Shown: one piece after another, positions 36,581-48,000 of the stretch | Numbering within the stretch: position 1 is the stretch's first letter | How the letters are laid out: the number at the start of each line of letters is the position of its first letter | NCBI GenBank assembly: GCA_037127255.1 | Contig: JBANSL010000004.1 | Span: 76,193,127-76,257,126 of the forward strand | Length of the DNA: 64,000 nt | Direction of reading: 5' to 3' | Source of the DNA: Persicaria tinctoria | Taxonomy: Eukaryota; Streptophyta; Magnoliopsida; Caryophyllales; Polygonaceae | Program-made: the position numbers and the translations under genes | The notes under the pieces: model-generated | The model's database searches: none | The model's input: the letters and a program-made list of their open reading frames with translations, nothing else | Told to the model about the DNA's origin: nothing

Positions 36581-39194
36581 TTGAAAGCTTTTACGTTTGA
36601 AGCATCAAATTTTCCTATGTAGTGCTTCACTTCAGGTAAAGAATTGAATTACCTTCAGTTTTTTCAATTATGCATATATTCCATGACAGAGGAGGACCAA
36701 TAGAATTATTACAATTTACAAGTGGCCAAAGAATCAGCTTCTTGTTTCGTCTTACTTTTTTACCGATTTCAGGTTTTGTTTTCTTGAGTAGTTCTTTGCA
36801 ATGTTTGCTGCAAAATTTGAAGAAAACGAGCTTTGTGTTAGTCAAACATCTAGTTAACAAGGATAATATACACTATTACAACAAAGCCAGACTATAGAAA
36901 TCTAAGCAATGCTACAGTAAGGTAAGAAAGCTACGCTATTCAGATATTAGAAAAATGCTTATTTTAGATAAGATACCCTAGATCCAGATAATCGATGAAG
37001 CTGTTGACTCCAAGTATAAAAAAAATCTGCAGGTGGAGGTCAGGAAAAGTGTGTGTTCTCACCAGAGTATGGATGCTTAAACCTGCGAGACAAGTTGCCA
37101 ATGGTGTTCTGTGTTCTAACCCAAGAACCATGGCATGGAGACATGGCCTTTGTATGCTAGAAACCAGATCAATGAGTTGAGAATGGCAGCTTCGTGGAGT
37201 CCTTGGTTGAAGAAGTGACAAGGCCATATCTTTGGTCCCTTCATACAACTCGTCTCCAAGCAGCGGAATGCCCAGGCACTTTGCATGTACACGTATCTAG
37301 CAGAGCGAAATTGAGGGAAAAAAGTCTCAAAAAGAAACTGAATATCAAATTTGCCACACAAGCAGCAACTGACTACGGGTTCGTATGGGAAGAGGTTAAT
37401 AAACCGACTAAAATTATAAACAGGGTAAAAATTTATAAAATGTTGGTAAAAGTAGTTAAAAATTTATGAAAAAATATAAACTCCGTATGGGGCGAAAAAC
37501 AGTTTATTTGTAAAAAGTGGAGTTTATTTGGTTTTTATGAGGGGTATTGTGGTACTTTCAAACCGAATAAGATAAAAGAGAAGGGGTAAAATAGTAATTA
37601 TGGAATATAAACCTCAAAATAAGCTTCAATCTGCAGCTTATTTATAAACCCTTTTTTAACTGACTAAAGCTTATTTGTTGTTCCCATACACCGTTTAAAC
37701 CCGTTTATTTTTTTAACAGTTAAAATTTTTACACTTTTAACTTGTTTATATTTTTACCATACACACCCTACATGTTTAATCCTCTGAAGGCTATAGAAAT
37801 ATAGTACCTGATGAGTACATCCAGTTTCCAATCTCCACTCCACTAGTGTTGAACCACCCTCAGCGAACGATTCCATTACTTTATGGTCTATTGAAGCTAT
37901 TTCTGGTGTGTATTGTCTTAACTTATGGTGTATATTGTCTTAACTTCTGTTAACTTTTTTTTTTTTTGGAAATTGTCTTAACTTATGTTGGAAATTGTCA
38001 AACTTGTTTTGTGGTGCGCCATTAAAGTTGTAGGGTGTTATATCTTTGTTTTGCGGTAATTCTAAAGAAATCCGAAATGATTCCAATTCTAATTTAAAAA
38101 AAAATATTAATTCGAAACTGAGCTTTTATAGATCTCCAAGTTAGTGTTGATGGTCATTACTTGTTACAAATTAAAAACGACAAACAATAGGATTTATGAG
38201 ATGATTAAACATATCCCTTTCCTAAATCAATTCAACCAAACATTCACAAAGGCAATAGGAAATTCAATGATTGATCTTCTTCTAAGTTAATCAAACAAAA
38301 ACACAACCAAACTGTTTGGCCCTAATTAGTCACTATACGAGTGAGACCCAACACAGTATATATTAGAAAGGAGAAAATTTAATAACCTAAACCAAAAATC
38401 TATCAATCCACAATTTTACCCTCTCATAAGATTTTCTAGAAAGGTGTTTTGATGTAAATATAAATCCTATCCAATTATGTAATTATAACTTTTTATGTTT
38501 GAGAATTCTATCTATCTATCTATTAAAATTAATAACTAATCAATTTTATTTTATCTCCCTGCCTTAATTATCAATCATAAGATAATGTTCTTCACAATTT
38601 TTTGAGTATAGATATATTTTGGAAAGATTTTACCCAATTTAATTTGTAAGGTTTTGATAATAATTATATAAAAAAGAATATATTTCAATTCACTGACTTG
38701 ATGAATATTTAATTAGTACAATATAATATTTTTTTCACAATCTTTCTATGTTCAATCTAATTCTATCCATAATCCACAATCTTTTTTTCTAAAAAAAGTA
38801 CCGATTGCATGAGAAATATTGAAAACTTCATATATAGAGGTAAAATATTAAAAAGATCAAATTGTTTATACGTATGAAATTTAAAGTTGAAATAATAAAA
38901 GATGAAGTTGTTTATACCTATGAAAATTAAATAATCATTATAATTACGTATTCTCACGACATATTTTTTTTTCAAAGAATTAGTTATTTGGGTGTAATAT
39001 ATTAGTCTACTATGAGATTCATTTAGATTTAACCTTTCGTTTTTTTAGAATTATAGGTCTGAATAATTAGAAGATGTATTAATATAAAAATTTATTTAAA
39101 ATTTTAAAAATGAAACAATAGACATATGTATATATTATAAGAATTTCGATTAATTCTATGTTAATTATGTAAAAAATAAGAAGTATTGTCATAG
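36581..39194. other. Spacer between phosphorylase relic and F-box copy 2
   Basis: No gene was recognised. About 37370-37760 may be a small foldback element: it begins TACGGGTTCGTATGGG and ends ACCATACACACCCTA, which are roughly inverted, but no target duplication was found. 38330-39190 is very AT-rich and featureless. Confidence 0.4.
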
Positions 39195-39199
39195 GTGTG

Positions 39200-40632
39200 T
39201 GCGAGAGGCTGTGTGTGTAATTTTCCATAAATTAAACCGATAAGATAAGATACGATCCACAAAAATCTTCTATCCTAACTTATAGATAATCATCTATATA
39301 TTTTATGCTATATGTAAATTTTTAATCAATACCAAACACAAACCCTAACTCTATTTTCTCTGTGTGATCGAGCGATCGATCGAGCAATCATGGCCTGTTC
39401 AAGGAATCGCTCAAACAATCCGATATCGTTCCTGGATTTGGATCTGGATTTGTGGGCGGAGATCCTAAAGAGATTACCGGCCGGAAAAAGCCCGTGTCAT
39501 CTGAGATGTGTTTGCAAGTCATGAAACTCTCTCATCTCATCCTCCTGGTTCATCACCCACCACCACTCCTTCAACGCCGACCGCCGCCGCAACAATAATA
39601 CGTATTTCCTCCATCTCCGCCGCCCGCCCCGCATCTAGCACTACCCACGGGGAGAGCGGGTCCCACCATTCTCTGCTACCTCCCGAGCTTTGGCGCCTTC
39701 CTAATTTTGAACTAGGCACTAGTACTAGTAGGGCTGATCAATACCACCATGATGTCATCGCAGTCTCACATGGTCTGGTCTGCTTGTCCCTTGGTAGAGA
39801 CGGTGTGGGACCCACCATTCTTTGGAACCCCACAATAGGCAAGTGCGTCGACATCTCTACCGAGGATCACCCTCGACAGCCTGTTGTAGGGTTTGGTTTC
39901 GACCGTCGTAACGATGACTTCAAGGTGGTCCGAATTTCGGGCTGCGACGACCCCCGTGGCTGTCCGATGTTCGAGGTCTTCTCCACCCGGCGAAGAGGCC
40001 CCTGGAGGCCAGTGAAATACAACTCATGTACTGTTAATTAATGAAAGGCCTTTTTCACTCGACGTCTGTTGTCGCCGCGGTGTCTCTAAGGGCGGCAACA
40101 TCTACTGGTTGATACTGAGATGCATTGCTCAAGGACGTGATACTGGCTACCGCTACGGCTACATCGATTCGAAAGGTCGTCCCTGCGAGATAGCATTGTT
40201 GGTGTTCGACTGTGAGCGCGAGGAGTTTGAAACACGAGACCTATCGCGAGAAATCACCAAGCATGGTTTGTATAGGCCGAGACGGCTTTTCGTTTCGAAT
40301 ACGAGCGGGATGCTATCGCTCTTCACACTTGCTAGATTGAAAAAAGAGGGCGAGGATCATCTGGAGGAGTGGGTGATGGACGACAAATGTGGCTTGTGGA
40401 CAATGCGGACAATTCGAGACTTACGGGATGTTGTTGAGATTCAGGAAACTGTTGTTGTAAGCCAATCCCTCACATGGCTTAATAGCATAGTAGCATTATA
40501 TTGCATGCCATTCGACGATGCAATGAGCAAGAAGAGATCATCGGCACCCCATCTGTTGAATGGCTTCGTTTTCGAACCAATCTTGTATCTTATGGATGCA
40601 AACACCCACCTCTCACCTTCGCCTTATACAAG
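39200..40632 (+). repeat. Direct segmental duplication, copy 2
   Basis: Partner of 32590-34055, same orientation. Homology includes the upstream region and the whole gene and ends near the copy 1 stop codon, after which the sequences differ. Confidence 0.88.
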
Positions 40633-40684
40633 CAGGGCCGTCCAATCATTTTCAGAGGCTCTGGTCAAATTTTTTCAACGATAA
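39390..40684 (+). pseudogene. F-box and F-box-associated protein, copy 2 (several lesions)
   Basis: The ATG at 39390 is in frame with the F-box (MACSRNRSNNPISFLDLDLD, WAEILKRLPAGKSPCHLRCV). A TGA at 39522-39524 replaces the Trp expected in CKSWNSL. Further on, a deletion near 39633 changes the frame, and a short insertion near 40040 creates TAA after TVN. The remaining frame is still readable to 40684 (GRPCEIALLVFDCEREEFET). It therefore carries three independent disabling changes, none shared with copy 1. Copy 2 keeps the F-box segment that copy 1 lost. Confidence 0.88.
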
Positions 40685-40904
40685 ATTTCATATAAAAATT
40701 TCGTATTTTTTTTTTAACCAAATATCTCTTATATTACCATTTTATATTATTTTTTAATGTTTAATTTATTTAGTGTATTTTATAGATAAATAATAGAGGG
40801 AATTTGGTGATTTAGACCATTTAGCATGTTTACTTAGGTAGTTAAGCCCCTTAATTGTTTTTTTAACTAGCGGAAACCCTATTAATGTTTTATTGGGTAT
40901 CCAG

Positions 40905-41640
40905 ACTCTTGTTCTCCTTCCTTTTGCCTGTGGATCTGAAGATTATTGAGCGTCTCTTCCGCTTCCGCTTCCGATTTTTGAGATACTGGAGAAGATGAAG
41001 ATTAAGAAGGAGAAGACAGAGGAGCTTTGAAGGAGAAGGGCGTCCTTGTGGGCGGCGTCACCGCCTTCATCGTCTTCGTCACCGTCGGCGTCCTTCACCG
41101 CCTTCATCGTCTTCGTCACCGTCGACGTCCTTCTCTCCTCCTGTTCGATCGTCGGACCTCCATCTTCCTCCTCTCCTCCTGTTCGTCACCGCCACCGCTC
41201 CTCCTGTTCGCCGCCGCGTGCAACTCGTCCTCCGGCCAGATCCGAATTCAATTGAATCCACCAAATCTCCTCCGTCCAGATCTGAATTCAATTAGACTAA
41301 CTGCTTCGGCAAATCAATTGATTTGGAATCAATTAATTCGAAGCCGATCTGAAGCCGGTGGATCAATTGGAGACGGCGGAGATCAATTGATTCGGCAAAT
41401 CAATTGGACACGGCGGAGATTCGGTGGATCGAAGCCGATCCGAAGTTGTCTCCTCTGGTTGTCATGGAGTTGCAGAGGTCGAGCGAGGTGGCGCAAGCAA
41501 GCGTGGCCGAGCGAGCGAGGTCGAGAAAGCGCCGGAGCGAGCGAGCGAGGGAGTGAGATCAGAGGCGGCGAGGCGGAGATCCGACCGGCCTGTTCTTCTT
41601 CGCGGAAATTGTGAGGAAGGAGAAGACTTTTTTGTTAAAT
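40905..41640 (+). other. GC-rich coding-like cargo of the second MULE
   Basis: Open in more than one frame, with repeated TTCATCGTCTTCGTCACCGTC words and an Arg/Ser-rich translation. It looks like captured 5' gene DNA, as in other Pack-MULEs. No domain recognised. Confidence 0.4.
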
Positions 41641-42784
41641 TATAAAAATCACCCTATGAATATGAGAAATTAAAAAAAAGACATTTGCGGGAAAGTGGCA
41701 TTTCTTGCTAAGATTGTTGGTTATGAATTTCTTGCTGAGATTGGAATCTGATTTAATTAGAAAAGTGGCATTAAAGTTGTATCACATTAAAGAAAAAAAT
41801 GTCATCAAAATACTACTTTGAAAAAATATCATCAAAAATATGGCATCACGGTAAAAAAATATCATCAAAAAATTGACATAAAAAAAAGTGGCATCAGTCG
41901 TTAACAGTAAAAAAAATGGCATCAATGGTTAACGTGACATTAGAGTAAACAAAAAATGTCATCAAATTTTAAAAAAAGTGTCATCCAATAATTTAATTAG
42001 AAAAGTGACATCAGAGTGAAAATAAAATGTAATAAAATTTTGGCATCAAAACGGTAAAATATGACATCACAAAAAATGTCATCAATGTTTTAAAAAAGTG
42101 GCATTAAAAAATAGTCATCCAATAATTTCATTAGAAAAGTGACAATAAGGTGACAATATGTTGATTCCACGTTTTAAGCTCTTATGCCATCAATTATATA
42201 AAATTGTCACCATAAATAATTGTGATTAATGAAGCGTAATAACAAATGTCATCCATGAATAAAAATTTAATGAATATGTCACCACAAGTGATTGCATCAA
42301 TGAAGTGTAATCACAAACGTGTCATCAGTGAATGAAAGTATAATCGCTGAAAATAAATCGATATACAATTGATTGAATTAAAAACATGTGGCATCAATCG
42401 ACTTGATTAAAAAAAATGGCATCAAATAATTACATTCTAAAAATGACATCAAAATACCATTTTGAAAAATTTGTATCACATTAAAGAAAAAAATGTCATC
42501 AAAATACTACTTTGAAAAAATATCATCAAAAATATGGCATCACGGTAAAAAAAATATCATCAAAAAATTGACATAAAAAAAGTGGCATAAGTCGTTAACA
42601 GTAAAAAAAATGGCATCAATGATCAACGTGACATTACATTAAACAAAAAATGTCATCAAGGTTTAAAAAAAGTGTCATCCAATCATTTTCATTAGAAAAG
42701 TGGCATCAAAGTGAAAATAAAATATAGTAAAATTTTGGCATCAAAACGGTAAAATATGACATCACTAAAAAAAAAGTTGGCATC

Positions 42785-42890
42785 AAAATGGGTTGGTCAA
42801 TATTGACCGGTCAACGGTCAACGTTGACCGGTCAATGGTCAACCTCTGACCGGTCAATGGTCAAACGGTTGACCATTGACCAACCCACCC
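42785..42890. promoter_or_regulatory. TTGACC/GGTCAA cluster in the second MULE
   Basis: About a dozen TTGACC or GGTCAA words lie in about 100 bp, including TTGACCGGTCAA palindromes. Each contains the W-box core TTGACY. Function is inferred only from the motif. Confidence 0.4.
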
Positions 42891-43442
42891 TATTGGGAAT
42901 GGGTCTAGGGCAAAACTAATTAAATTGATTTAGGGCCTAAGTGCTCAATTGAATATTAAAAAAAGGCCAAGTACCAAAATCACCCTAAATAATATATATA
43001 AAGTTTTCCATTAAATCATTTTTTTTTATTAAAATTTATGATTTTTTTTTGTTAATATTTAATCACTTTAATATGTTTTTCAAACCATGTTTAAAATAGA
43101 AATATAAATACCGAAGTAAGTATGGGGAAATGCAATTAAATAAAATACATGGTAATGAAAAAGGAGGTAAAGAAAGATGTATATCTCTATATTTTATTTT
43201 TGTTAACATTAAATTGATTTAGGGGCTCTCTCTCAAAAACCACAAATCCTAACCCTAAAATATAACTCAGCAGCCGCCGTCACTCTAGTCGTCGCCGCTG
43301 CCCCCGCCACCATGTGAACAACTCCTCCACCTCCGACTGGCTTCCGGCCAGCCTCAACCTACACACCCCAACTCCTCCACAACTACCACCTCTCAACCCA
43401 ACCCAAAATCTTCCAAACCCTTATTTTTAATTTTTATGCAGA

Positions 43443-43694
43443 TTGTTGTCGTTGTCGCTGCTGCCGCCTTCGCCGGGCCTCCTCCGATCCGCCGACCTTC
43501 CCTGGTGGGATCTCGCCATCTGGGTTCACGGGTCTTCGAGTCGGTCCTCCCTCGGCCGCCTTGGCGACGGCTCCGCCAACTCCTCTGCTAGACTACTCCT
43601 CTCCGACTACACCGTCCGCCGGTTTCTGGATGGTTGTCGGCTCGTTGCCGCCTCTAGCCACCCCATGCCGCCAATCTTCTCATCCACCTTTGTG
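43443..43694 (+). other. GC-rich open stretch in the retro-insert
   Basis: Open on the plus strand through to the hAT insertion. Leu/Ser/Arg-rich translation without a recognised domain. It may be 5' UTR or gag-like sequence of the retro-insert. Confidence 0.3.
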
Positions 43695-44513
43695 TAGGGG
43701 TGGCCACGGGTTACGGGTCGACTCGTGACCCGACGGGTCGTACGGGTCAATGACCCGGCAGGTCCGGGTCAACGGGTGGGGGCGGGTTGCGGGTTAGGGT
43801 TAGGGTTAGGGTCAGGGGTTTTGAACCAGATGACCCGGCGGGTCAACCCGCCGAGTCAACCCGCCATCCCAATTTTTTTTTTTTTGAAAAAAATATTTTT
43901 TTTTATGTTTATAATAATTATTATGTATATTATTCTTAGAATAATTCATAATATATAAACATATACTGGTTTGCAATGTGCAATGTGGGTCAAAAGCACT
44001 ATCACCCTTCCCTTTTATAGATTTGGTAGACATCTCCTATTCTCTCATTTTTCAATGTGGGACAAGACTCTTGTCCCACGTTGAAAGTTGAGAGTTATAA
44101 TGAGAAGGGATGGATGTATATATATGTGTACTCCATCCTCCCTTAACCCTCACTCTTTACTTTAAGCTTTATTTCTTATATTGAAATGAAGTAAATTAAA
44201 GTTTGAGAAGTTTTATATCCTTAAATTTATATTGTAATGGATAAAGGAAGTTTTATAAAAATATAAAATTTCTCATGTTTTTTTCCACTTCATATTAAAA
44301 TGAAATGGATATAAAAAGTGATATGTAGAAAAAAAGTCTTTACCTATCATTTTTTTAAAAAAAATTTTAGTCAAAAATATTAAAAAAAATATTTATTTTT
44401 TTAATTTGGGAATCCGCCGGGTCAACGGGTCGACCCGAACCCGCCAACCCGTGGAATTCCCGGGTTAGGGTTCGGGTCGCCCTTCCCCGACCCTTGACCC
44501 GTGGCCACGCCTA
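43695..44513. mobile_element. Non-autonomous hAT element, GGGTCGACCC family, second copy
   Basis: The end TAGGGGTGGCCACGGGT is repeated inverted at the right end as TAGGCGTGGCCACGGGT. A perfect 8-bp duplication CCTTTGTG lies at 43687-43694 and 44514-44521. Subterminal regions are dense in ACCCGNCGGGTC palindromes, and the AT-rich core has a GTGGGACAAGA/TCTTGTCCCAC inverted repeat near 44057-44082. No transposase. Same family as 7183-8733. Confidence 0.92.
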
Positions 44514-44521
44514 CCTTTGTG

Positions 44522-44970
44522 TGGTGGCCGATGCCGCCCAATCTCCTTGCCGGTTCTCTCTATCCTTCACTCCAACTCTTCAATCTAATTAATCAATTCT
44601 CCCTTCTTCAAAACTCTACCATGAAAGTCCTTCAATTTTTACAGTCACTTTTTTTTTGGGGCTGCCCGAAAAAAAAAAATCCCAACCCACAAATCTCAAC
44701 CTTCTGCAAACCAATCTTTAACCCTAACTTTTTCCTAAATGTTGATACAAATCCAAAACTCCAACCCAAATTTTTATCCTTTTAGATCCCACAATTCTAG
44801 ATCCACAAACGCAGACAAAAGAAGCTGCCGGTGAGAGTTTTTGTCCACTTCGGTGCCAGATCTACAGCCGGCAAGCCAAGGCTAAATTTATCAATTGCAA
44901 TAGCTTGCATGCAAGCCGTCTAATCCGCATCACCAATTCTCAATTAGCGTGCTAAATTTAAAAAAAATAG
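44522..44970. other. Middle section of the retro-insert
   Basis: Lies between the hAT and the LINE. C- and T-rich without a convincing ORF; continues the retro-insert sequence. Confidence 0.4.
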
Positions 44971-45028
44971 TAGATTTAAATTAAAGTACTTGTAATCTTT
45001 TTTTTTTGGATATAAATCAACCCTTATA

Positions 45029-48000
45029 TTAATCAACTACTAAGTCATTGAGCAAAATGTCATAAAACCCAACTGGAAAGCAAGACTCTGTAAACGAAAA
45101 TAAATCCAAATCCGGTTTGAGTGCAGCAAGCCAATGTGCCACACCATTTCCTTCTCTACGCACATAGTTCCATCCACACGCCTGGAAGGACTGCGCCACC
45201 CTTGTCGCCACCTCGATCATATTCCCAATTGGCGATCTCGTCTCCCTCCGCCTCTGTAGCTTCCCAACTACAGCAAGGCTATCACTCTCAACTATAATGT
45301 GGGTTAAGCCCTCCCGTTGTGCCAGCCGAAGAGCCCAAAGCACAGCCTCAGCCTCCGCTTCCTCCGGCGTGATCAACCCATCGACGCTCCTGGCTGCAGC
45401 AAAGCATATCGACCCACCCTCATCCCTCGCCACGACCCCAATTCCTGCCTTCCCCACTCTCCCAACCGACGCATCGCAGTTTAGTTTAATAAACCCGGTC
45501 GGTGGTGACCTCCATCTCGCCCCTCCACTTCTTGATTCCATGCCCACCTCTCTACCCCTGACTCTCTCCAGTCTCTCGATCGTCTTGACCCTGCTCACAC
45601 TTGCCTCCCATATCTCCTCCGGTCTCCACTCCTTTCCTTCAAAGATAAACATATTCCGAGCATACCAAACCCCACTCACCACTGCTGCCCAAACCGCTAT
45701 CTGCTCAGTGGTGAGAGACTCCACCACAACCTGTAGCCTGTCCATAAAACTACCCTTTTTACTCCCCTTTAAATTAAAATTCAGCCCTTCCTTCCAAATT
45801 GATTTAGCGAGTCGGCAATCAAACAAAGCATGGCATATGTCCTCCTCTTTCCCACAAACTTCGCAGCAAGGATCCGACACAGCCTTTCGCTTAAATAAAT
45901 TAAGCTTGCATGGAAGCACATTCATACCTGCTCGCCATAAGACATTGCGATCCCTCGGAATTGCCTTGACAGCCCACAACGCCTTCCAGAGCTTCCTTCC
46001 CGCCTGATTATTCGATGTTCCCTCACCCCCCTCACTCACCACCATCTCCTCCCTCACCATCCGATAGGCAGATTTAACAGAGAATAATCCATCCTTTGTA
46101 AAGCCCCAACCTCTACGATCAGGGACACCATCCTCAACTAGCCGAATACTCAGGATCTCCGTCGCCTCTTCAACTTTGAATAAGTTCCTCACCATATCCT
46201 CCCTCCATATGCCCGCTCCCCAGTCTATCAGCTCGGACACCAATGTCGTATAATCCTGAATCCCCTCCCTTGCCGCTGGCCTAAATCCAGGTATCCCAGG
46301 AATCCATCTATCTGCCCACACCCTAATGCTTTCGCCATTGCCCACCACCCAACGTGACCCCCTCTCAACATACTCCCTTGCTTTCATAATACTCCTCCAC
46401 GTATAACTTGGATTAAACCCAATCCTCGCATTTAAGAAATCTGACGTGGGAAAGTAGCGAGCTCTCAACAATTGCGCCAAAAGTGAGTCCGGATGCTCCA
46501 TCAGCCTCCACCCTTGTTTAGCCAGCATAGCCAAATTAAACGCTTCCATATCCCGAAAGCCCATTCCTCCTTGCTCCTTCGGCAAACAAAGTCTTTTCCA
46601 ACTCATCCAATGAATTTTCTTCTCCTCCACACTACTCCCCCACCAAAATTTACACATGAGTTGCTCAATCTCCCGACAAAATTCCACCGGAAGCATAAAG
46701 CATGACATGGTATATGTCGGGATCGATTGTGCCACCGCCTTGATGAGCACCTCCTTTCCCGCTCTGGATAGAGTCCTCTCCTTCCACCCCTTCATTTTCT
46801 TCCAAATGCGATCCCGAATCTGACTGAATATAACCTTCTTCGATCTTCCAACCATAGTTGGCATGCCAAGGTACTTGTCATGTTTCTCCACTTCAAGCAC
46901 ACCCAGCATCCCCTGAATCTCCTCTCTGCGTTCCGCCACCACATTCTTGCTAAAAGATAGCTCCGACTTTGCAAAGTTAACTTGTTGGCCTGATGCTGCT
47001 CCATATGCTTGGAGGATATTAACAATTTCTGAGCTCTGTTGACAAGTAGCCCTTGCAAAAAGAATACTATCGTCAGCAAAAAACAAGTGTGAAACCACAG
47101 GTGCTGATCTCGCAATCCTAATCCCATACCACCGGCCTTCCCTCTCACTTCTGTTAATTAGCCCCGAAAAGGCCTCGGCGCAGAGTAAAAATAGGTATGG
47201 CGAGAGCGGATCTCCCTGTCTCAGCCCCTGTGCTGGCTGGAAGCTCTCTGAAGGTATTCCTTCCATCAGGACCGAAAAGGACACCGTTCTGACACACCGC
47301 ATAATCAGCTCCACCCACTCCTTCTGAAACCCCATCTTCACCATACAATGTTCTAAGAATCCCCACTCCACCCGATCGTATGCCTTGGCCATGTCTAACT
47401 TAAGGGCCATATATCCCACTTTCCCCTCCCTCTTGCTCTTCATATAATGAAATATCTCGAAGGCGGACAAGACATTGTCTGTAATCAACCTGCCTGGAAC
47501 AAACGCACTTTGGTTTCCGGATACCACCTTTCCCAAACACACTTTCAACCTATTAGCCAACACTTTAGAGACAATCTTATAAATCACATTACATAAGCTA
47601 ATTGGACGAAGCTCCTTCATTCTAAACGGGCGCTTAACTTTGGGGATTAATGAAATGTATGTATGGTTAAGCGACTCCGGGAAGGCCGCTCCATTCAATA
47701 TATCAAGGACAAAAGAAGTAACTTCTGGTCCGACGATATCCCAATGTTGTTGATAGAACAACGCTGACATACCATCCGGCCCAGGAGCTTTTGTGGGATG
47801 CATGGAAAAAAGAGCAAAACGTACCTCCTCTCCAGTAAATGGACGAAGCAGCTCAGTGTTGTCCTCGGCCGAAATCAGTGGCGAGATTCCCGACGTAGCT
47901 GTCTCAGGCATGGCTGTCGGATTCGAAGAGAACAATGACTGAAAATAGGTTACCGCCACCTTCGTCATTCCCCCCCGACTTCTCCATTCCATACCCTCCT

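Larger units (their letters stand above)
40796..42985. mobile_element. Second MULE of the 26461-29733 family
   Basis: A perfect 9-bp duplication TAAATAATA lies at 40787-40795 and 42986-42994. The ends are GAGGGAATTTGGTGATTTAG and inverted GGGTGATTTTGGTACTTGG. The interior has a GC-rich coding-like block (40905-41640), many GGCATCA/TCATCAA words (41700-42780), and a TTGACC cluster (42785-42890). No transposase. Confidence 0.85.

Noticed and set aside
37373..37760. Possible hAT MITE (TACGGGTTCGTATGG ends)
   Set aside because: Ends are only roughly inverted and the flanking octamers do not match, so it was mentioned only in the spacer entry.
41079..41645. Overlapping open frames on both strands in the second MULE
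   Set aside because: GC-rich repetitive DNA is open in many frames; no domain, start context or splice structure supports a gene.
43790..43815. GGGTTAGGGTTAGGGTTAGGGT, telomere-like repeat
   Set aside because: It lies inside the GGGTCGACCC-rich hAT terminus, where ACCCTAACCCTGACCC-type words are part of the element (also seen near 8600 and 44460). Too short and in the wrong context for an interstitial telomere.
45297..46007. 236-codon plus-strand frame
   Set aside because: It is antisense to the intact LINE ORF2 and has no domain of its own.
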